Of a stretch of DNA of 64,000 bases, positions 12,559 through 24,466 are shown piece after piece. Location: assembly GCA_963691655.1 (NCBI GenBank), contig OY829326.1:148756998-148820997 (forward strand). The letters run 5' to 3'. The notes below the pieces were generated by a model. That model did not search any database. It was not told the origin of the DNA and worked only from the letters and a program-made list of their open reading frames with translations. A program made the translations under genes and the position numbers. Within the stretch, counting starts at the first letter, position 1. Each line of letters opens with the position of its first letter. This DNA comes from Toxonevra muliebris (taxonomy: Eukaryota; Arthropoda; Insecta; Diptera; Pallopteridae).

Positions 12559-14470
12559 TAAGTCACCTTAAAAGAAAATATTTTTAATAATGAAATCTAT
12601 GTAATTTTGGTTTTTCGATTTCACGTGACATGATAAAAGCGATATTTCTCAAAAAATCTTGGACTTATTTACCGAATTCACCACAAATCTACACTTGGGT
12701 TAGTCAAATTTCTTTGAACTGTCGTAAGAGCGAAATTAAAACGGAAAACATATGCCCAATAGAAAAACTAGATACTTAAAACAAAAACTAAATTATTTTA
12801 TACACAAATGGTCTCCTTTTTCTATTAAAAAATAATCTAAATTTATAAAGAAGTTTCAAAATCTATCTAGAACAAAACTCTCCCTGGTACGTATATTAAA
12901 ACCATTGATGGCTGAATCGAAATCTAAGTATTAAAAACATCCAAGTGAAAATATATTTATGTATGCATTAATTTGATAGAATCTGAAAGGTCACCTTAAA
13001 CTTATATATATATATATATTCTATTCGAAGCTTAGCAACTCTCCAAATTTTTGATTATTCTAAACAGCACAACAGTTGCATTGAGTAGTGCAAACACTTT
13101 TCCCAATGCGTAAATTAAATATTTAAATATGTTTTTGCCAACTATTGAATAGTTTAAAAAAAAGAGAAAAAATTAAATTTTTAATAGTTTAAAAAAAAGA
13201 GAAAAAATTAAATTTTTAATATATTAAATTTTTAGTATATAAAATAAACAGAAATTTCGTTGACAACAACAACAACAATTTAGTTATTGTTGATATTGAT
13301 TTAAAGCTAAATACATAAAAAAGCAAATAATTTTCACAAATATTTATATTTATTTTTTCTGGCTAATTTTATGATTATTATGAAAAATAATTTCACTAAA
13401 ATATTTACAATTCAATTAATTTATTGATCTTATGCGCACACACACACATACATAAGCGTGCCTGCATATGCGTATGTTAGTATGCATGTAAATATTTTTC
13501 CATGGGGTAAAATAAAAATCAACAAATATTTTAAATATAATTTAAATAAAATGTTTTTAAATATCCACGTTGATTGTTGTTGTTTTTTTTATGAGAAATT
13601 TTAATGCAATTACATTTTAATGTTAACAAGAACACATGCGTAAGCGCTTACAAACACATGTACAATACACACATACAATCAACTCGTGGGTACTTATATG
13701 TATACAAATTAATTACTTGTAGCTACATATTTTTACATGCATGTGTGAGTATGTAATTTCAATCATTAAATTTATTTCCACATATACATCTATATATATC
13801 TATTTTTTTACAATAAAGCACAAGTAAATTATATGCAAACAAACAAACGTCGGTATTTAAAATTGATCGAAATGTTAATCCAGTGTAATTATGGAGTTAA
13901 AAGCTTATAATCAATGAGGTATACAAGTATAACTACTCGTGCATATGTATGTGTATGTATGTGTATTAATATATGTATGTATGCCTGTATTGTACATTGT
14001 TTAAATGTGTGAGTAATTAAGCGTTGTATGTTACAAATTAATGATTACGCCTTTTTTTTTTTTGAGTGATTTTTTCGAGCTTATTCATTCCTACATATGT
14101 AGGTAAACAATTCACTTCTTCACTTTCAAATTATGTTGAGAATTAATTTATTGGATTTTAATTTCTGCTCACCAGTTATCTGATATTTTTAATCAACTGA
14201 TTTTAAGTTTGCAAATGCCACAAGCAATCACACAGCAATTGTGGCCTTATAGAATTATTTTCACTGATTGCAATGCCGGCCAATTCCGGCCGCTAGATGT
14301 CGTCAAAATTTTGGAAAAAAAACCGAAATATACGGATCTAGAAGTGAACAATATCGATTTTGGTTAATATTTTACAATTTCTTCACTAATTTCACTATAA
14401 AGTTTTGTTATTAACCTTGTGAATGGTACTGGTCAATTGAATCTCTTACAATTTCAAAATTTAAAAATCA
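12559..14470. other. AT-rich non-coding stretch
   Basis: No gene recognised. It includes a TA dinucleotide run at 13003-13020, CATA/TATG runs (13440-13490, 13930-13985) and a GC-rich palindromic island GCCGGCCAATTCCGGC (about 14275-14290) in otherwise AT-rich DNA. Confidence 0.5.
13148..13217. repeat. 35-bp tandem duplication
   Basis: A 35-bp unit starting AATAGTTTAAAAAAAAGAGA is present twice in tandem (13148-13182 and 13183-13217), followed by a partial third piece. The copies are identical by eye, so the duplication is recent. Confidence 0.8.
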
Positions 14471-15062
14471 GAGATGCCGATTTTAATGAGAAGATTGGCT
14501 AGTGAGGAGCTTAATGATTTACTTTCCAGTGACTATTAAATTGCTTGGGATCTAATGAAACTTGTTTTCCAAGGCTTCCTTAGGAAAAAAACGCGTTAAA
14601 AATACCGTGTGATCGATGATGATGTCCTGTAAATATCACTCAAATCAAAAATTAAACCAACCAAATTTGTGTGACTTACAAATTGAGAGGCTTACTGCTA
14701 CATTGACGTTGTTATGCAGAAAAGAGAATATCTACCTTCATAATAGATGCAAAAAAAAGGTGGCTTGAAGAACTGTGGAGCAAAATAACACTTCTCGATA
14801 CAGTATTAAAAATAATAGCTATACTAACCCTAAACAGAATACGAAATTTAGACGAAATCCTATGCAACAAACTAGAAAGTTTTAGCCCTCACAAAGTTGG
14901 TTGTGTTGATCTAATTACAATGGCATACTTTAATTACAATGGCGTATTTCGCCTATACATCAGATTTTTAAGATATTTACATTTGAGAATTTTGGAAACT
15001 TCTAACCCAAAGCAAATAAAAATTTTTCGACTTTACTTTGAACGTGATTCTCATGATTTTAT
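14471..15062. other. Non-coding stretch with possible decayed coding remnant
   Basis: The plus strand at about 14495-14625 can be read as a broken peptide resembling a transposon-associated protein (…EELNDLLSSDY-IAWDLMKLV…), but stops interrupt it and I cannot name a family. Otherwise nothing is recognised. Confidence 0.3.
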
Positions 15063-15300
15063 TATAATTTATTGTGAGTTAAACAGAGGATAGTGGTCTG
15101 GCTTCATACAAAGTGCGGAAAGAAATAAAAGGAGTAACAGGAAAACAACGAATTTTAGTATCTGACATTTTTAGGCCAATTGTCACTCCTAATACCCATA
15201 CAAACATAAAGTCTCAAGAAGTCGTCTTCACAAATAATATAGCAATATATATTTGCAAAAACTCCACCCTAGAGTCCGGTTCCATCATATATTTAATACT
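15063..15300. repeat. Left copy of a diverged ~200-bp direct repeat
   Basis: This shares ordered blocks with 17280-17530: TAATTTATTGTGA, TCTGACATTTTTAGG, then a long block with CACTCCTAATACCCATACAA and AAACATAAAGTCTCAAG, then GCAATATA..ATTTGCAAAAA and TCCGGTTCCAT. The copies differ by indels and are about 2.2 kb apart. They could be long terminal repeats of an old element or an ordinary segmental duplication; no primer-binding site or coding domain decides it. Confidence 0.65.
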
Positions 15301-16030
15301 TCTATATTGCTCGTAACCTACCTGCGCAATGTATTTGAATTCAGAAATCAGAGGGAGAAAGTCTAGTGCAAATGTGAGTTGTGCGCATGCGCAAGCTTTA
15401 TATGTATTAGTATATGTGTGTATTTGACAAGTAAACATACAAACAATTGTTAAATGACTTCAGGGGCGGATGCAGAATAAAAATTTGGGCCACTTTAAAA
15501 AATTATGAATTTTTGTAAAAGTTTTTATTTTCATAAGCAGGTGCATAAGGTATTTAATTTGAGTATTGATTTGTTGTATTTTCTTAAGAGGGGCAACAAT
15601 GTATACGATAAGCAATATTGAAATGAAAGTTCTTAAATGCTGTTTTATAGCTGCAGGAAAGCATTGATGTATTCAATTTTAGTGTTCGGTGTGAGAGCGA
15701 GTGAAGACTCTGTCTATGTGTTCGGTGCAACAACAATTTCATGGTGTCCGCCGGGCAAACTCCCAATATAACCACAGCCATACATCTTACAAGCCACAAG
15801 CATCTACACACTTTCGTTCCACTGCTTCATCTTTTGGGAAACTATAAAAAATTAATTGTGCTAATTTGATACAAATCTTCATATTCTTACAAACGTAAAA
15901 ATATTAATTGATATTTTTTTTTGGTTTCCACATAAGTAGCACCGGCAAGATATTCAGCCCTATTCTATATATTCCTTAATGAAATCCCCGGGAAAAGTTG
16001 TCTCTTTTTCCTTCTTTTCCTATAGGAATA
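15301..16030. other. Spacer with a possible hAT-like end
   Basis: CAGGGGCGGATGCAG at 15461-15475 matches the left terminus of the hAT-like element at 1711 over its first 11 bases. No matching right end was found, so this may be a solo terminus. The rest is unrecognised. Confidence 0.4.
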
Positions 16031-17279
16031 AAGCGAGGTTCACGCCAAATTGGCACGTCGCCCCTAGTCATAAGAACAACAATTTTTTTACTGGGATTTG
16101 TTTACAATACCGTTACCGTTAATTGATAAATTTTTCTTATTAATTGATCGCAAGTTGGTGATTGTGTGCACAATGGAATGGAATGCAAATAGAAAATTAA
16201 TTGTGAACAAATTTATTGAAAATCTGTCGTGGTCTGATTCAAAGATTGCGAAAGTGTTAAATATCTCCAAAAGAACGGTATGTAGAGTTATAAAACGATA
16301 TAAAGAAACTCTTAGTGTTGAAAGAGCTAAAAAAGTTGTGAACAAAACGGGAACCCCCAACCTAAAATTAAAGGCAAAGATCTTGAGGTCCATCAAAATC
16401 AATCCCGGACTATCGGATAGCGATCGTGCCAAAAAATGCAATACCAGCAAAAGTACTGCAAGACGAATACGCATAAAAGCTGGGCTAAAGTGCTATCGTG
16501 CTATAAAATATCCAAATAGAACAGACAAACAGAATTTGCTGGCCAAATTCAATGGATGCATTATTGTGGATGACGAATCCTACGTCAAATTTGATCTTAA
16601 ACAGCTTCCAGGTCAAAAATTTTATATGGCAACGAATCATGGTAATGTACCCTCAAAATTCAAGTACATAAAAATGGATAAATTTGCAAAGAAAGCAATG
16701 GTGTGGCAGGCTATTTGCAGCTGTGGTCTCAAATCCCGGGCATTTGTGACATCGTCTTCTATGACGTCTGATATTTACATTAAAGAGTGCCGTTCGAAAC
16801 GACTATTGCCATTTGTTCGTCACCACCATTCGCCAGTGAAGTTTTGGCCTGATTTAGCCAGTTGCCACTACTCTAAGAAAACCATGGATTGGTATCAGAC
16901 AAATAAAGTAGATGTAGTGCCCAAATATATGAATCCACCCAATTGCCCCCAGCTTCGACCGATCGAAAAATACTGGGCTATTACAAAATATAAGTTGAAG
17001 AAAAATGCAGGAATTGTCAAAAATGTGAGTTCAATGTTACTAAAATGCAACCAAATAGCCGCAAAAGTATCCAGAGCGGATGTTCAAAGGTTGATGGGGT
17101 CCATTAAAAGGAATACCCGGAACTTTTTGCACAACAAAGAAATTTAAATCTTTTAATATTATGGTATTAAAACACAATATTAAACTTTTCATTTAATGCA
17201 TTATTTGTTATTCTGTGTGTTCTGTGGTTAAAAAGATACAGCAACTTTCCTGCGTGCCAATTTTGCGTGAACCGCGCTT
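16031..17279 (+). mobile_element. Complete DD37E mariner-family transposon
   Basis: A 1249-bp element is bounded by 27-bp inverted repeats. The left arm, 16031-16057, starts AAGCGAGGTTCACGCCAAAT; the right arm, 17253-17279, in reverse complement starts AAGCGCGGTTCACGCAAAAT. Only two positions differ. Both ends are flanked by TA (16029-16030 and 17280-17281), the standard Tc1/mariner target duplication. One uninterrupted transposase frame lies inside. The element's right edge coincides with the start of the right copy of a diverged direct repeat. Low arm divergence and the open frame suggest a young insertion. Confidence 0.93.
16098..17147 (+). CDS. DD37E mariner-type transposase, uninterrupted
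   Basis: This 349-residue frame encodes the enzyme that would bind the inverted repeats and cut and paste the element. Residues about 30-75 form a helix-turn-helix (WSDSKIAKVLNISKRTVCRV), with a second DNA-binding half around 88-135. Catalytic motifs are VDDESY (D159), FWPDLASCHY (D252) and LRPIEKYW (E290). There are 37 residues between D252 and E290, which places it in the DD37E group (ITmD37E in mosquitoes; related elements elsewhere). Downstream text such as MVWQAICSCGLKS and NPPNCPQLRPIEKYWA fits the family. An alternative start is Met26 (16173). The stretch between the DNA-binding region and D159 (KQNLLAKFNG) looks shorter than I remember for relatives, so a small in-frame deletion is possible. 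All three acidic residues are present; activity is unproven. Confidence 0.93.
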   Translation: MFTIPLPLIDKFFLLIDRKLVIVCTMEWNANRKLIVNKFIENLSWSDSKIAKVLNISKRTVCRVIKRYKETLSVERAKKVVNKTGTPNLKLKAKILRSIKINPGLSDSDRAKKCNTSKSTARRIRIKAGLKCYRAIKYPNRTDKQNLLAKFNGCIIVDDESYVKFDLKQLPGQKFYMATNHGNVPSKFKYIKMDKFAKKAMVWQAICSCGLKSRAFVTSSSMTSDIYIKECRSKRLLPFVRHHHSPVKFWPDLASCHYSKKTMDWYQTNKVDVVPKYMNPPNCPQLRPIEKYWAITKYKLKKNAGIVKNVSSMLLKCNQIAAKVSRADVQRLMGSIKRNTRNFLHNKEI

Positions 17280-17530
17280 TAATTTATTGTGAATTTTGGT
17301 GTCTTGGTGTCTGACATTTTTAGGATAAGAAAAAGAAAAGCCTTTATATAGGCGTTATCGGCCAATTTTCACTCCTAATACCCATACAAACATAAAGTCT
17401 CAAGGAGTCGACTTCAGAAATAACATAGCAATATACATTTGCAAAAAGTCCGGTTCCATACTCACGCTCAATATATGCTTCTAGACTCAATGCTAATATT
17501 CGGTTCCATACTCACGCTCAATATATGCTC
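17280..17530. repeat. Right copy of direct repeat plus 50-bp tandem duplication
   Basis: This is the partner of 15063-15300. In addition, CGGTTCCATACTCACGCTCA starts at about 17452 and again at about 17502, a 50-bp tandem duplication absent from the left copy. A 'TTTATATAGGCGTTATCGG' insert distinguishes this copy. Function unknown. Confidence 0.65.
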
Positions 17531-17904
17531 TTAAACTCCATCCTGAAATCCGGCAGGCGAACAAACGAAAACTGATCATCTGGTCAGCCCGGCGTTGCCT
17601 TCGAGATCAAGATCAGGAACAACAATGCTTTACGAAGTAACAACGTCAGCGCTGACCACATCACAATTGAAAACACCAACCTATTGAATACGTAACAAAT
17701 TCGGCTACCTCGCAGCATGATGACCACAGAAGGGCAAGAATTTGAATATTGAAGGCATGCGTAAAGTTAACCTTCACATATGGAATTTTTGAACAATATT
17801 ACCCAGACTATTTAAGTATTCATTAGCGGATCGCATGCAAAATATTTTTCAAAACTTTTAAAAGAAATGGTGTTCTCTGAAAAGGATTCAAGCGAATAAC
17901 CAAC
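17531..17904. other. Unrecognised spacer of slightly higher GC
   Basis: A stretch around 17540-17720 is GC-richer than its surroundings (for example GGTCAGCCCGGCGTTGCC) but has no open frame of note. It may be part of the same old element as the direct repeats. Confidence 0.35.
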
Positions 17905-18190
17905 TGGTTGGGTTAAATGGCTGTCAAACTTTGGCCAAAACGGTCCATTGTAATACCACAAGGTTAGACCGACAGTTTAACACCAATTCCGAATGGTTAT
18001 GTAGCTATTTGTTATCAGTTGGTGGTTTTGCCATTGCATACCATGAGGTGTATTCACTCACTTATAATTCTCATACACTTGAATATAAGAAGGTTATGAT
18101 AATTAACCACTAGACGCAGACGGGAATCGAACCCGAACCACCCGGGTGAAAGTCCAATGTACTACTCACTAGACTATCGAGGTCATCAGG
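17905..18190 (-). mobile_element. tRNA-derived SINE, family B, minus strand
   Basis: Read on the minus strand, the head contains ATAGTCTAGTGAGTAGTAC (A-box region) and a perfect B box GGTTCGATTCC (18122-18132 region), followed by CGTCTGCGTC. The body carries GGCAAAACCACCAA, ATTCGGAATTGG and a TTAAACTGTCGGTC motif, and the tail includes GACAGCCATTTAACCC. It is a diverged copy of the plus-strand element at 60634-60949. It is not a functional tRNA gene. Confidence 0.8.
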
Positions 18191-18267
18191 AACTAATAAT
18201 AATTGAAATAATAACATAAAATGCATAGGCGAAAGTAAATGCAACAAACTCTATGAAAACCAACAGC

Positions 18268-18381
18268 ATGATGAGAAGGATGCTTGATTGGAGCTCACAA
18301 GGAAGCAGACATTGTGAGTCACCAAGGAATACGTGGAGACTTTTCGTAAATCAAGGTTTACCTGCTCAAAATACAAAGTAG
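18268..18381 (+). pseudogene. Possible LINE reverse-transcriptase C-terminal scrap
   Basis: The 37-residue frame includes MLDWSSQGSRHCESPRNTWR, which resembles the 'ALxWNPQGKRKRGRPxNTWR' signature found after the reverse-transcriptase domain of several LINE families. The match is short and basic residues of the signature are replaced. No further RT motif is seen beside it. Confidence 0.45.
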
Positions 18382-21249
18382 CGTGTCGCAAAAACAACCG
18401 CACAAAATAAAGTCTGATGGGAATGATTGGATAAGCTTTAACTCTTTCATACCCAATCTAGCGAATATGCAACATTCAGTTTTATGTGGCATAAATAAGA
18501 TGTTTAACAATTTTCACTGTTATTGTGTAGGGGACTCTACAGTGCTTAATCAACTGATTTTTTGTTACAATGATCAAAACCTGTAAATTTATATTCTCTC
18601 TCTTTTTGTATAGCATATAAATGAAACTGTAAAAATTGAAGTAGAAAATTAAAAAGAAAAACGAAGACACGTTGCTGTGTCACAGTTACTTAATTTCTTG
18701 AACTCTGTCTAAAACCAAAAGATAAGTATAATTCTATTTTTTTAAATCAAAACAAGAAAACTCCTACATATTGTTATTTGTATGTGTTTTGTTAGGTATT
18801 CTTCACGTTTACTGATTGCCGAACAGTTGAAATTTCTTTCTTAGGTCATTTTATTTAAGGTTTTGTCTTTGAAATCCAGCAAAAAATGTGTTTAATTACT
18901 ACTAAGCAGAAATTTTTTTTATCAAATATATTAACTAAAAATAAGAGAATATAAAAATAAAAAAATTGGTGGAATCGGGTTATCCAGTGGTTGTCTACAG
19001 CTCTATAGCTATTTTTTTAACATAGAATAAAGAACAATCAAATCAATATAGAATCATGAAATTTGGTGTCATGATTGGGGAAGACCTAAGTAACTATAAT
19101 TTCAAAACAAAAGGTTTCTATCAAGCCCCACTAAAATCCGGGCGTCAAAGGGTTAAGTTCCTAAAAACGACTAGAAGGAGATAATAAAAAAGTGACTATT
19201 CTATCCATATCTTGATAGACAAACATAGCTTCATAAATGCCTGGAGGGACCTAAGGCTCGGTCTTCTGACCGCTTTTCCTAACTTTAAAAAAATATAACT
19301 TCAGTCAATAGAAAAGAGCCCACCATTTGTTATTTACTCTTATATTGCGAATGCGAATACTTTTGATACAAATATCGCGATTTCTTACATCCAGACATTA
19401 GCTGATCCATCTAGACTCCCCTTCGGATCCTCCTATTAAAAAAATCACTCAACAAAGAACCCACAACAATCTTAGTATAGGGTTTCATAAATAATTTGAG
19501 GTTAATCCGCTTAAAACTGCTGTTTATTATTTCAAAAAACTTTCCCAATATGATAAGGCGAATCCTCTTGAAGTCTCAGATTTAGACATAGAGATAAAAT
19601 ATCTGTTGGATTTGGCTATTGAAACTTCAACTGATATAATTGGGGCAAAAAGTATAGAAAAAACAAAAATATAATAGATATAATAAAATTCCCTATAGCA
19701 ACATACATGAAAAAATTACATGCAAGAGTCAGGAAAAACGTACAACGAAATCAAAGATATTTCGAAAAAGCAGAATCGATAAAGCCACTTTTAGGGATTC
19801 TACATTCTACAGAAGAAGAAGTTATAACATTTTTTGCAACTTTTTCGACTATTTTCGAGGATTTGCTCTACAGAAAATCACTGAAAATAGTTTTCCCTTC
19901 GAGTTTTTATTCTTTCTACTTATGGTATTTTATAAAAAACTTACGTGCAGACTTTTTTCATTTTTTGTTTGTTTTTTGCGAAAATGTTCTGATAAAGTGT
20001 CAAAAGACTCAACACCAAAAAGTTTTGTCTGTTAATTAGCATAAAATAAGAAGAAACAGAAATACATACACACCGGCACACACACACACACACATTTTAA
20101 TATCATAAAAAGAAATAAAAAGTTTTTGAAATGATTGAAAATCAATAATAATTTTATAGAAAAGTTGTACGCACTGAAATTATATTTTTGCAAATTAACT
20201 GATTGTGAAATTTCTTCTTGAGAAAGTTCTACATTTCCCGCTTCTTTTTACTCAACACTTTTTTAGTTCAACAAATTTTATAAAAGCTAAAAATCCTACC
20301 ACTTTTTAACGATAGTGTGTATTAAGCTAACTTTTCAATAATATCTCCAGTACCACATCTCTCAAGCATCTTCAACCGCCCACCCAGTTTTCACAGCTAT
20401 TTTTTCCTGGATAAAATTTCAAGGTTTTTAATTGCAAACTTTTTCGCGCGTACTTGCCGCCCTGAGATACGACTACAGATATTTGTAATAGTGGTCGTTG
20501 TTGTTGTACTCGCACGCCCATGAAATCAATAAAAATAATTTTCGAACCTTTTGCGGAGTGGGTATAAAAATAACCAAGCAAAGTTTCTTTACTTTTCCTG
20601 TTCTGTAGTAGGAAGAAGTCAAGTTTTTGTTGTTTGTTCTTGCGCTTCGTCGTTTTTTTTTTTTTGCATTCTTCTCTATGCTTGCGCCAATGTGGCGTTT
20701 GAAGTTTTTTCTTACCCACTGTTTTGAGTTTTTTTTTTTTTGTAGATTTTTTGTGTTTCGTTGAAGCATTAAAAACTTTATCTTACGGAATTTATTTTCT
20801 TTGGTAATTTTCTTTAGATAAAGGAGTTTTTCTATTTTTTAATCGGTTTTATTTTATATTTTTTTTTCTTTTTTTTGCTGCGTGCTTTTGCTGCTAGTGC
20901 TTTTTGCTTCTTTTGCAATTTATAATTAGATTTTTGTGATAGATTTTTGTAGCAGATTTTTGCAAAGATTTTGCTGCTGCTGCTGCCTTGTAGTAGCTAC
21001 ATATAGTACAAATGTTGCAGACAGCTTTGTTGACAAGGGGTTGAGTTTCTCTTGATGCCCCGAGGCATTGCACCGCATCAATTTTTGGTTAAATATTTAT
21101 TTATTTTTATATCAACCACTAAAATTAACTTTGATTTTGTTTAATAAGAAAGAAATTACTGTATGTGGATTTTTTAGAATTTAAGGAAAATGTTTTTTTT
21201 TTTAATTTTGTGTAGAAAATTAATTTAATAAAGCAATAAGTAGGTTCTT
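18382..21249. other. Non-coding region with simple repeats
   Basis: No host exon recognised. A CA run lies at 20079-20094, T-rich and CTG-rich patches at 20640-21000, and a hairpin-forming TTGATGC…GCATCAA at 21051-21080. A coding-like stretch at about 19515-19660 is interrupted and not assignable. Predicted lysine-rich minus-strand peptides at 20370-20770 are translations of T-rich DNA and are not credible genes. Confidence 0.45.
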
Positions 21250-21410
21250 ATTGATCATTCTTTAGAATTTGAGCATCGTATACTCCTAAACCATACACAG
21301 CACAGTACTGAGATTTGGTACAAGGACATTGGTAAACAAAGGAAAAAGATGAGTGGCTTGGAAAAGGGAGGCGTGGCACTTCTCATGCAAATGAGAAGTA
21401 TAATGTTAAT
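21250..21410. repeat. Second copy of GGGCGTGGCAC-type repeat
   Basis: This segment shares 'ACTCCTAAACCATACACAGCA', 'CAGTACTGAGATTTGGTACAAGGA' style text (shortened here) and GGGAGGCGTGGCACTTCTCA with the block at 3240-3860. It is one unit of the same dispersed family. Confidence 0.6.
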
Positions 21411-22404
21411 ATAATATAAATACTTTTGATTGCATATTTTGTAGATGTCTGGTTTCGCATCTTTCTCTCGGGTTGAATCTTCCAAAATTCCTTTAATTTC
21501 ATTTTAAATATAAGAAAAACATAGCATTATAGAGCACATGAACAGACACTGAGAGAGCCTACATCGTGAACGGATTTTTTTCATATGAATAAATTTTTTG
21601 TATGGGAATCAAGCCTTGCAATACAAGCAGAAACGTCGTCTCCCTCAATCTCATCTTAAATTAACCAGTAATTGGCTTCTGAGGAATTCATTTTTATTAT
21701 TTTTAGTGTTGTTTTTGCAAGAAATTCTTTTAGTGCAGATTCTTACATGAATATGAGAGAGAGAGAGAAGGAGAGTGCTGTTCATACCTATTACTCTTTG
21801 AAAAAGTTGGCTTTGTCTGTTTACTCGTTTTATTGTTTATTTATACCCATAGTAAAATAACGAAGTATGCTAAGCCGAATTCTCCCTTTTTTAAATGAAT
21901 GAAATTTTTGAGATTCACTTGATTTTAATATCAAATGGTTCTCAAAAAAATGATTGTCAGAAAATTTATAGCACTCTGGATATGGAAAACATTTTTCTCT
22001 AACTTTTTCGATGACTTTTTTTGACATATTTTTTGACAATCCGGAGTACTTTAATACTATTCTACCTATTTAGCCTACTTGTTTATTTTACTCTGATTTA
22101 TACCTATATAGCAATAGCAGATTAATTAAAGCTATTTAAAAAAATCTTCAATATTCTAAAGTTAATTTGAAACTAAGCGGATTTATATCAGATGATAGTT
22201 GCGTTAACTCTCTTCCCCTCCTTTCATTTTTATTTTTATAAAAAGAGACCCAAAGCAGTCAAAATCCGTTTTGTCTGTTTTGTCTGTTCCGTATGCATTT
22301 ATTCTTGTATTTTTGACATTTCTGTATCTTTCTAGCAACAAAGCGGTGTATTTTTATTGTCTTGTTGTACTTTTGTAAAGTTTCTACTACCTGGTGTAAT
22401 TCTG
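21411..22404. other. AT-rich non-coding stretch
   Basis: No gene recognised. It contains a short GA run at 21756-21772 and ordinary AT-rich sequence. Confidence 0.45.
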
Positions 22405-23930
22405 CCATGATTTGAAATATTCTGAATTAAATTTCAAAAATTTTTAATTAAATTTTGGATGTTCTAAAATCAATTTGGAATATTCTTGAATCAATTTAAG
22501 ATAATCTGAAATCAGTTGGGGGTATTCCAAAATTATTTCCTCAAATCAATTTGTAGTATTCTAAAATTTTTTAGAAATATTCTTAAAGCAATTCGGCATA
22601 TTCTAAAACTATTTTGGAATATACTAAAATTAGTTTTAAATATTTAAAAAAAATAAACGAGTTAATATTTTGTATATGAAATCACCTTGTAATATTTTGA
22701 AACTTTTGATTTTGGGAATCTGAATCGAACTGGAAGGTTAGAAAATCAATTGAGAATATTCTGAAACAATATTCTGATAGAATATTCTGAAATTAACTGA
22801 AATTAATATGAAATTTTCATTTTGAGATAATAGAATTTTGAAATATCAGAAATCAACTTATAATATTCTGAAATTAACTGAAATTAATGTGAAATTTTCA
22901 TTTTGAGATAATAGAATTTTGAAATATCAGAAATCAACTTATAATATTCTGAAATCAGTTTGTTGAATTCTGTAATTCTGAAATCAATTTTGATTATTCT
23001 GAAGTCTATTCAAAATATCCTGAATTCAAGGTAGAATATTTTTAAATCAACTTTGAAAATTCTGAAATCAATTTGGCTTAGTCTGAAATCAATTGGAAAT
23101 ATTCCGAAATCCACTTGAAATAAACTGAAATCAATTTAGAAGATTCGTAATCCATTTGGAAGATCCTGAAACCATTTTAAACTAATCTAAAATGAATTGA
23201 AAATATTTTGAAATCGGTTGGAAATATTCCGGAATCAATTTGAAATATTCAGAATTAAAGTAAGATTCTGCAATTAACTTGGAATGTTCCAGATAACATA
23301 AAATGTGATCTTAAATCAAATTAGAATATTCTGAAATCAATTCTAAATATTATGAAATATTTTGCAATCATATTGGAAAATTCAGAAATTAGTTAGGAAT
23401 ATTTGGAAATCAATTAGGAATGGTCTGAAATCAATTAGGGATATCATAAAATCAATTAAAAAAAAAAAATAGATTTAATCAATTTAGATTATTATCGATT
23501 TAGATTTCTAATACCAATTTTGACTTTTTTAAAATTAATTTAGAATATTCTGAATTCAGTTTAGTATTCTAACTGAAAGTTGAAATCAATCTGGAATATT
23601 TCGAAATAAGTTTAGGCTGTTCTAAAACCTATTTGGTTTGTTCTGAAATTTATTTGAAATACTTTGAGATCAATTTAGAATATTCTGAACTTTTCTGAAA
23701 TCAACTTGGAAATCAATATAGAATATACTGAAATCTATTTCTAATATATCGAAATAGTTTCAAATATTCTTAAATCAATTTCTCAGGTTTTAAAATCAAT
23801 TTGAAATAATCTGAAATCAATTTAAAACACACGGAATACAACTTGGAATGCTCTTAAATCTATTTTAAATATTATAAGATTAATTTAAATGATTTTGAAG
23901 CTCATTTGGCATGCCTAAATACATTTAAAC
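22405..23930. repeat. Degenerate satellite with ~21-bp period
   Basis: About 1.5 kb is made of diverged copies of a 21-bp unit close to TCTGAAATCAATTTGGAATAT, roughly 70 copies with many substitutions and indels. Good runs are seen around 23055-23270. A-tract/T-tract pairs recur every two helical turns, so intrinsic curvature is plausible. An internal 81-bp recent duplication lies at 22785-22946. No coding role is seen. Confidence 0.85.
22785..22946. repeat. Recent 81-bp tandem duplication inside the satellite
   Basis: The block starting TTCTGAAATTAACTGAAATT at 22785 is repeated at 22866, with a single visible difference (AATATG against AATGTG). It includes several diverged 21-bp units, so the satellite still duplicates by larger blocks. 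Confidence 0.85.
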
Positions 23931-24466
23931 CGAATATATGAATATTTATAAATAATCTTCAAATATTTTGAAGCATTTACCTACAACCAGAAATTTCAAA
24001 AATTTAATTGAAATATTCACGAATCCAATGTAGTTAAATTAAAACTTTTGTATCGAAAATCATGAATTTTTTACGTTTGCTCGTTAACCTTAAAAAGTGA
24101 ATTTTGTAAGCTTAAAAACGTCCACACTTTCGAACGTTTGAAAAATCGTCACTAAATATGCCATATCATGATGAATTATTTATTACAGAGATGGATATTT
24201 ATCCGGGCTATTTGACCTTATCAAATGCTCACAGTATCATTTGTGTTTTTAGTATTTTTTGAAATTAGTTTGATTTGATGTATGTGTGTCTGTTGTATTG
24301 TTGCGAAATAGCTTTATCCTAAACTCCAAAAAAAAAATTGATTTTTTGTAATAATGAAGTTTAACTATTAAATTCCAAAAATGAAATCAATACATAGAAA
24401 ATGTGAGCAAAAATGGAAACATAAAAACAAAAGCAACTCTTTTAACATAAACATACATACAAACAT
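23931..24466. other. AT-rich non-coding spacer
   Basis: Nothing recognised. Confidence 0.4.

Noticed and set aside
14495..14625. Transposon-associated coding remnant on the plus strand
   Set aside because: The reading needs several stops to be ignored and I cannot place it in a named family.
19515..19900. Possible LINE linker region or small gene
   Set aside because: The stretch is coding-like in places (…SQYDKANPLEVSDLDIEIKY…), but stops interrupt it and no diagnostic domain is present.
20372..20769. Lysine-rich minus-strand protein
   Set aside because: The peptide is a translation of T-rich and GTT-rich DNA; no domain, no conserved motif.
21051..21080. miRNA-like hairpin TTGATGC…GCATCAA
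   Set aside because: Stem is only 7 bp; too short for a miRNA precursor and not extended by flanking pairing.
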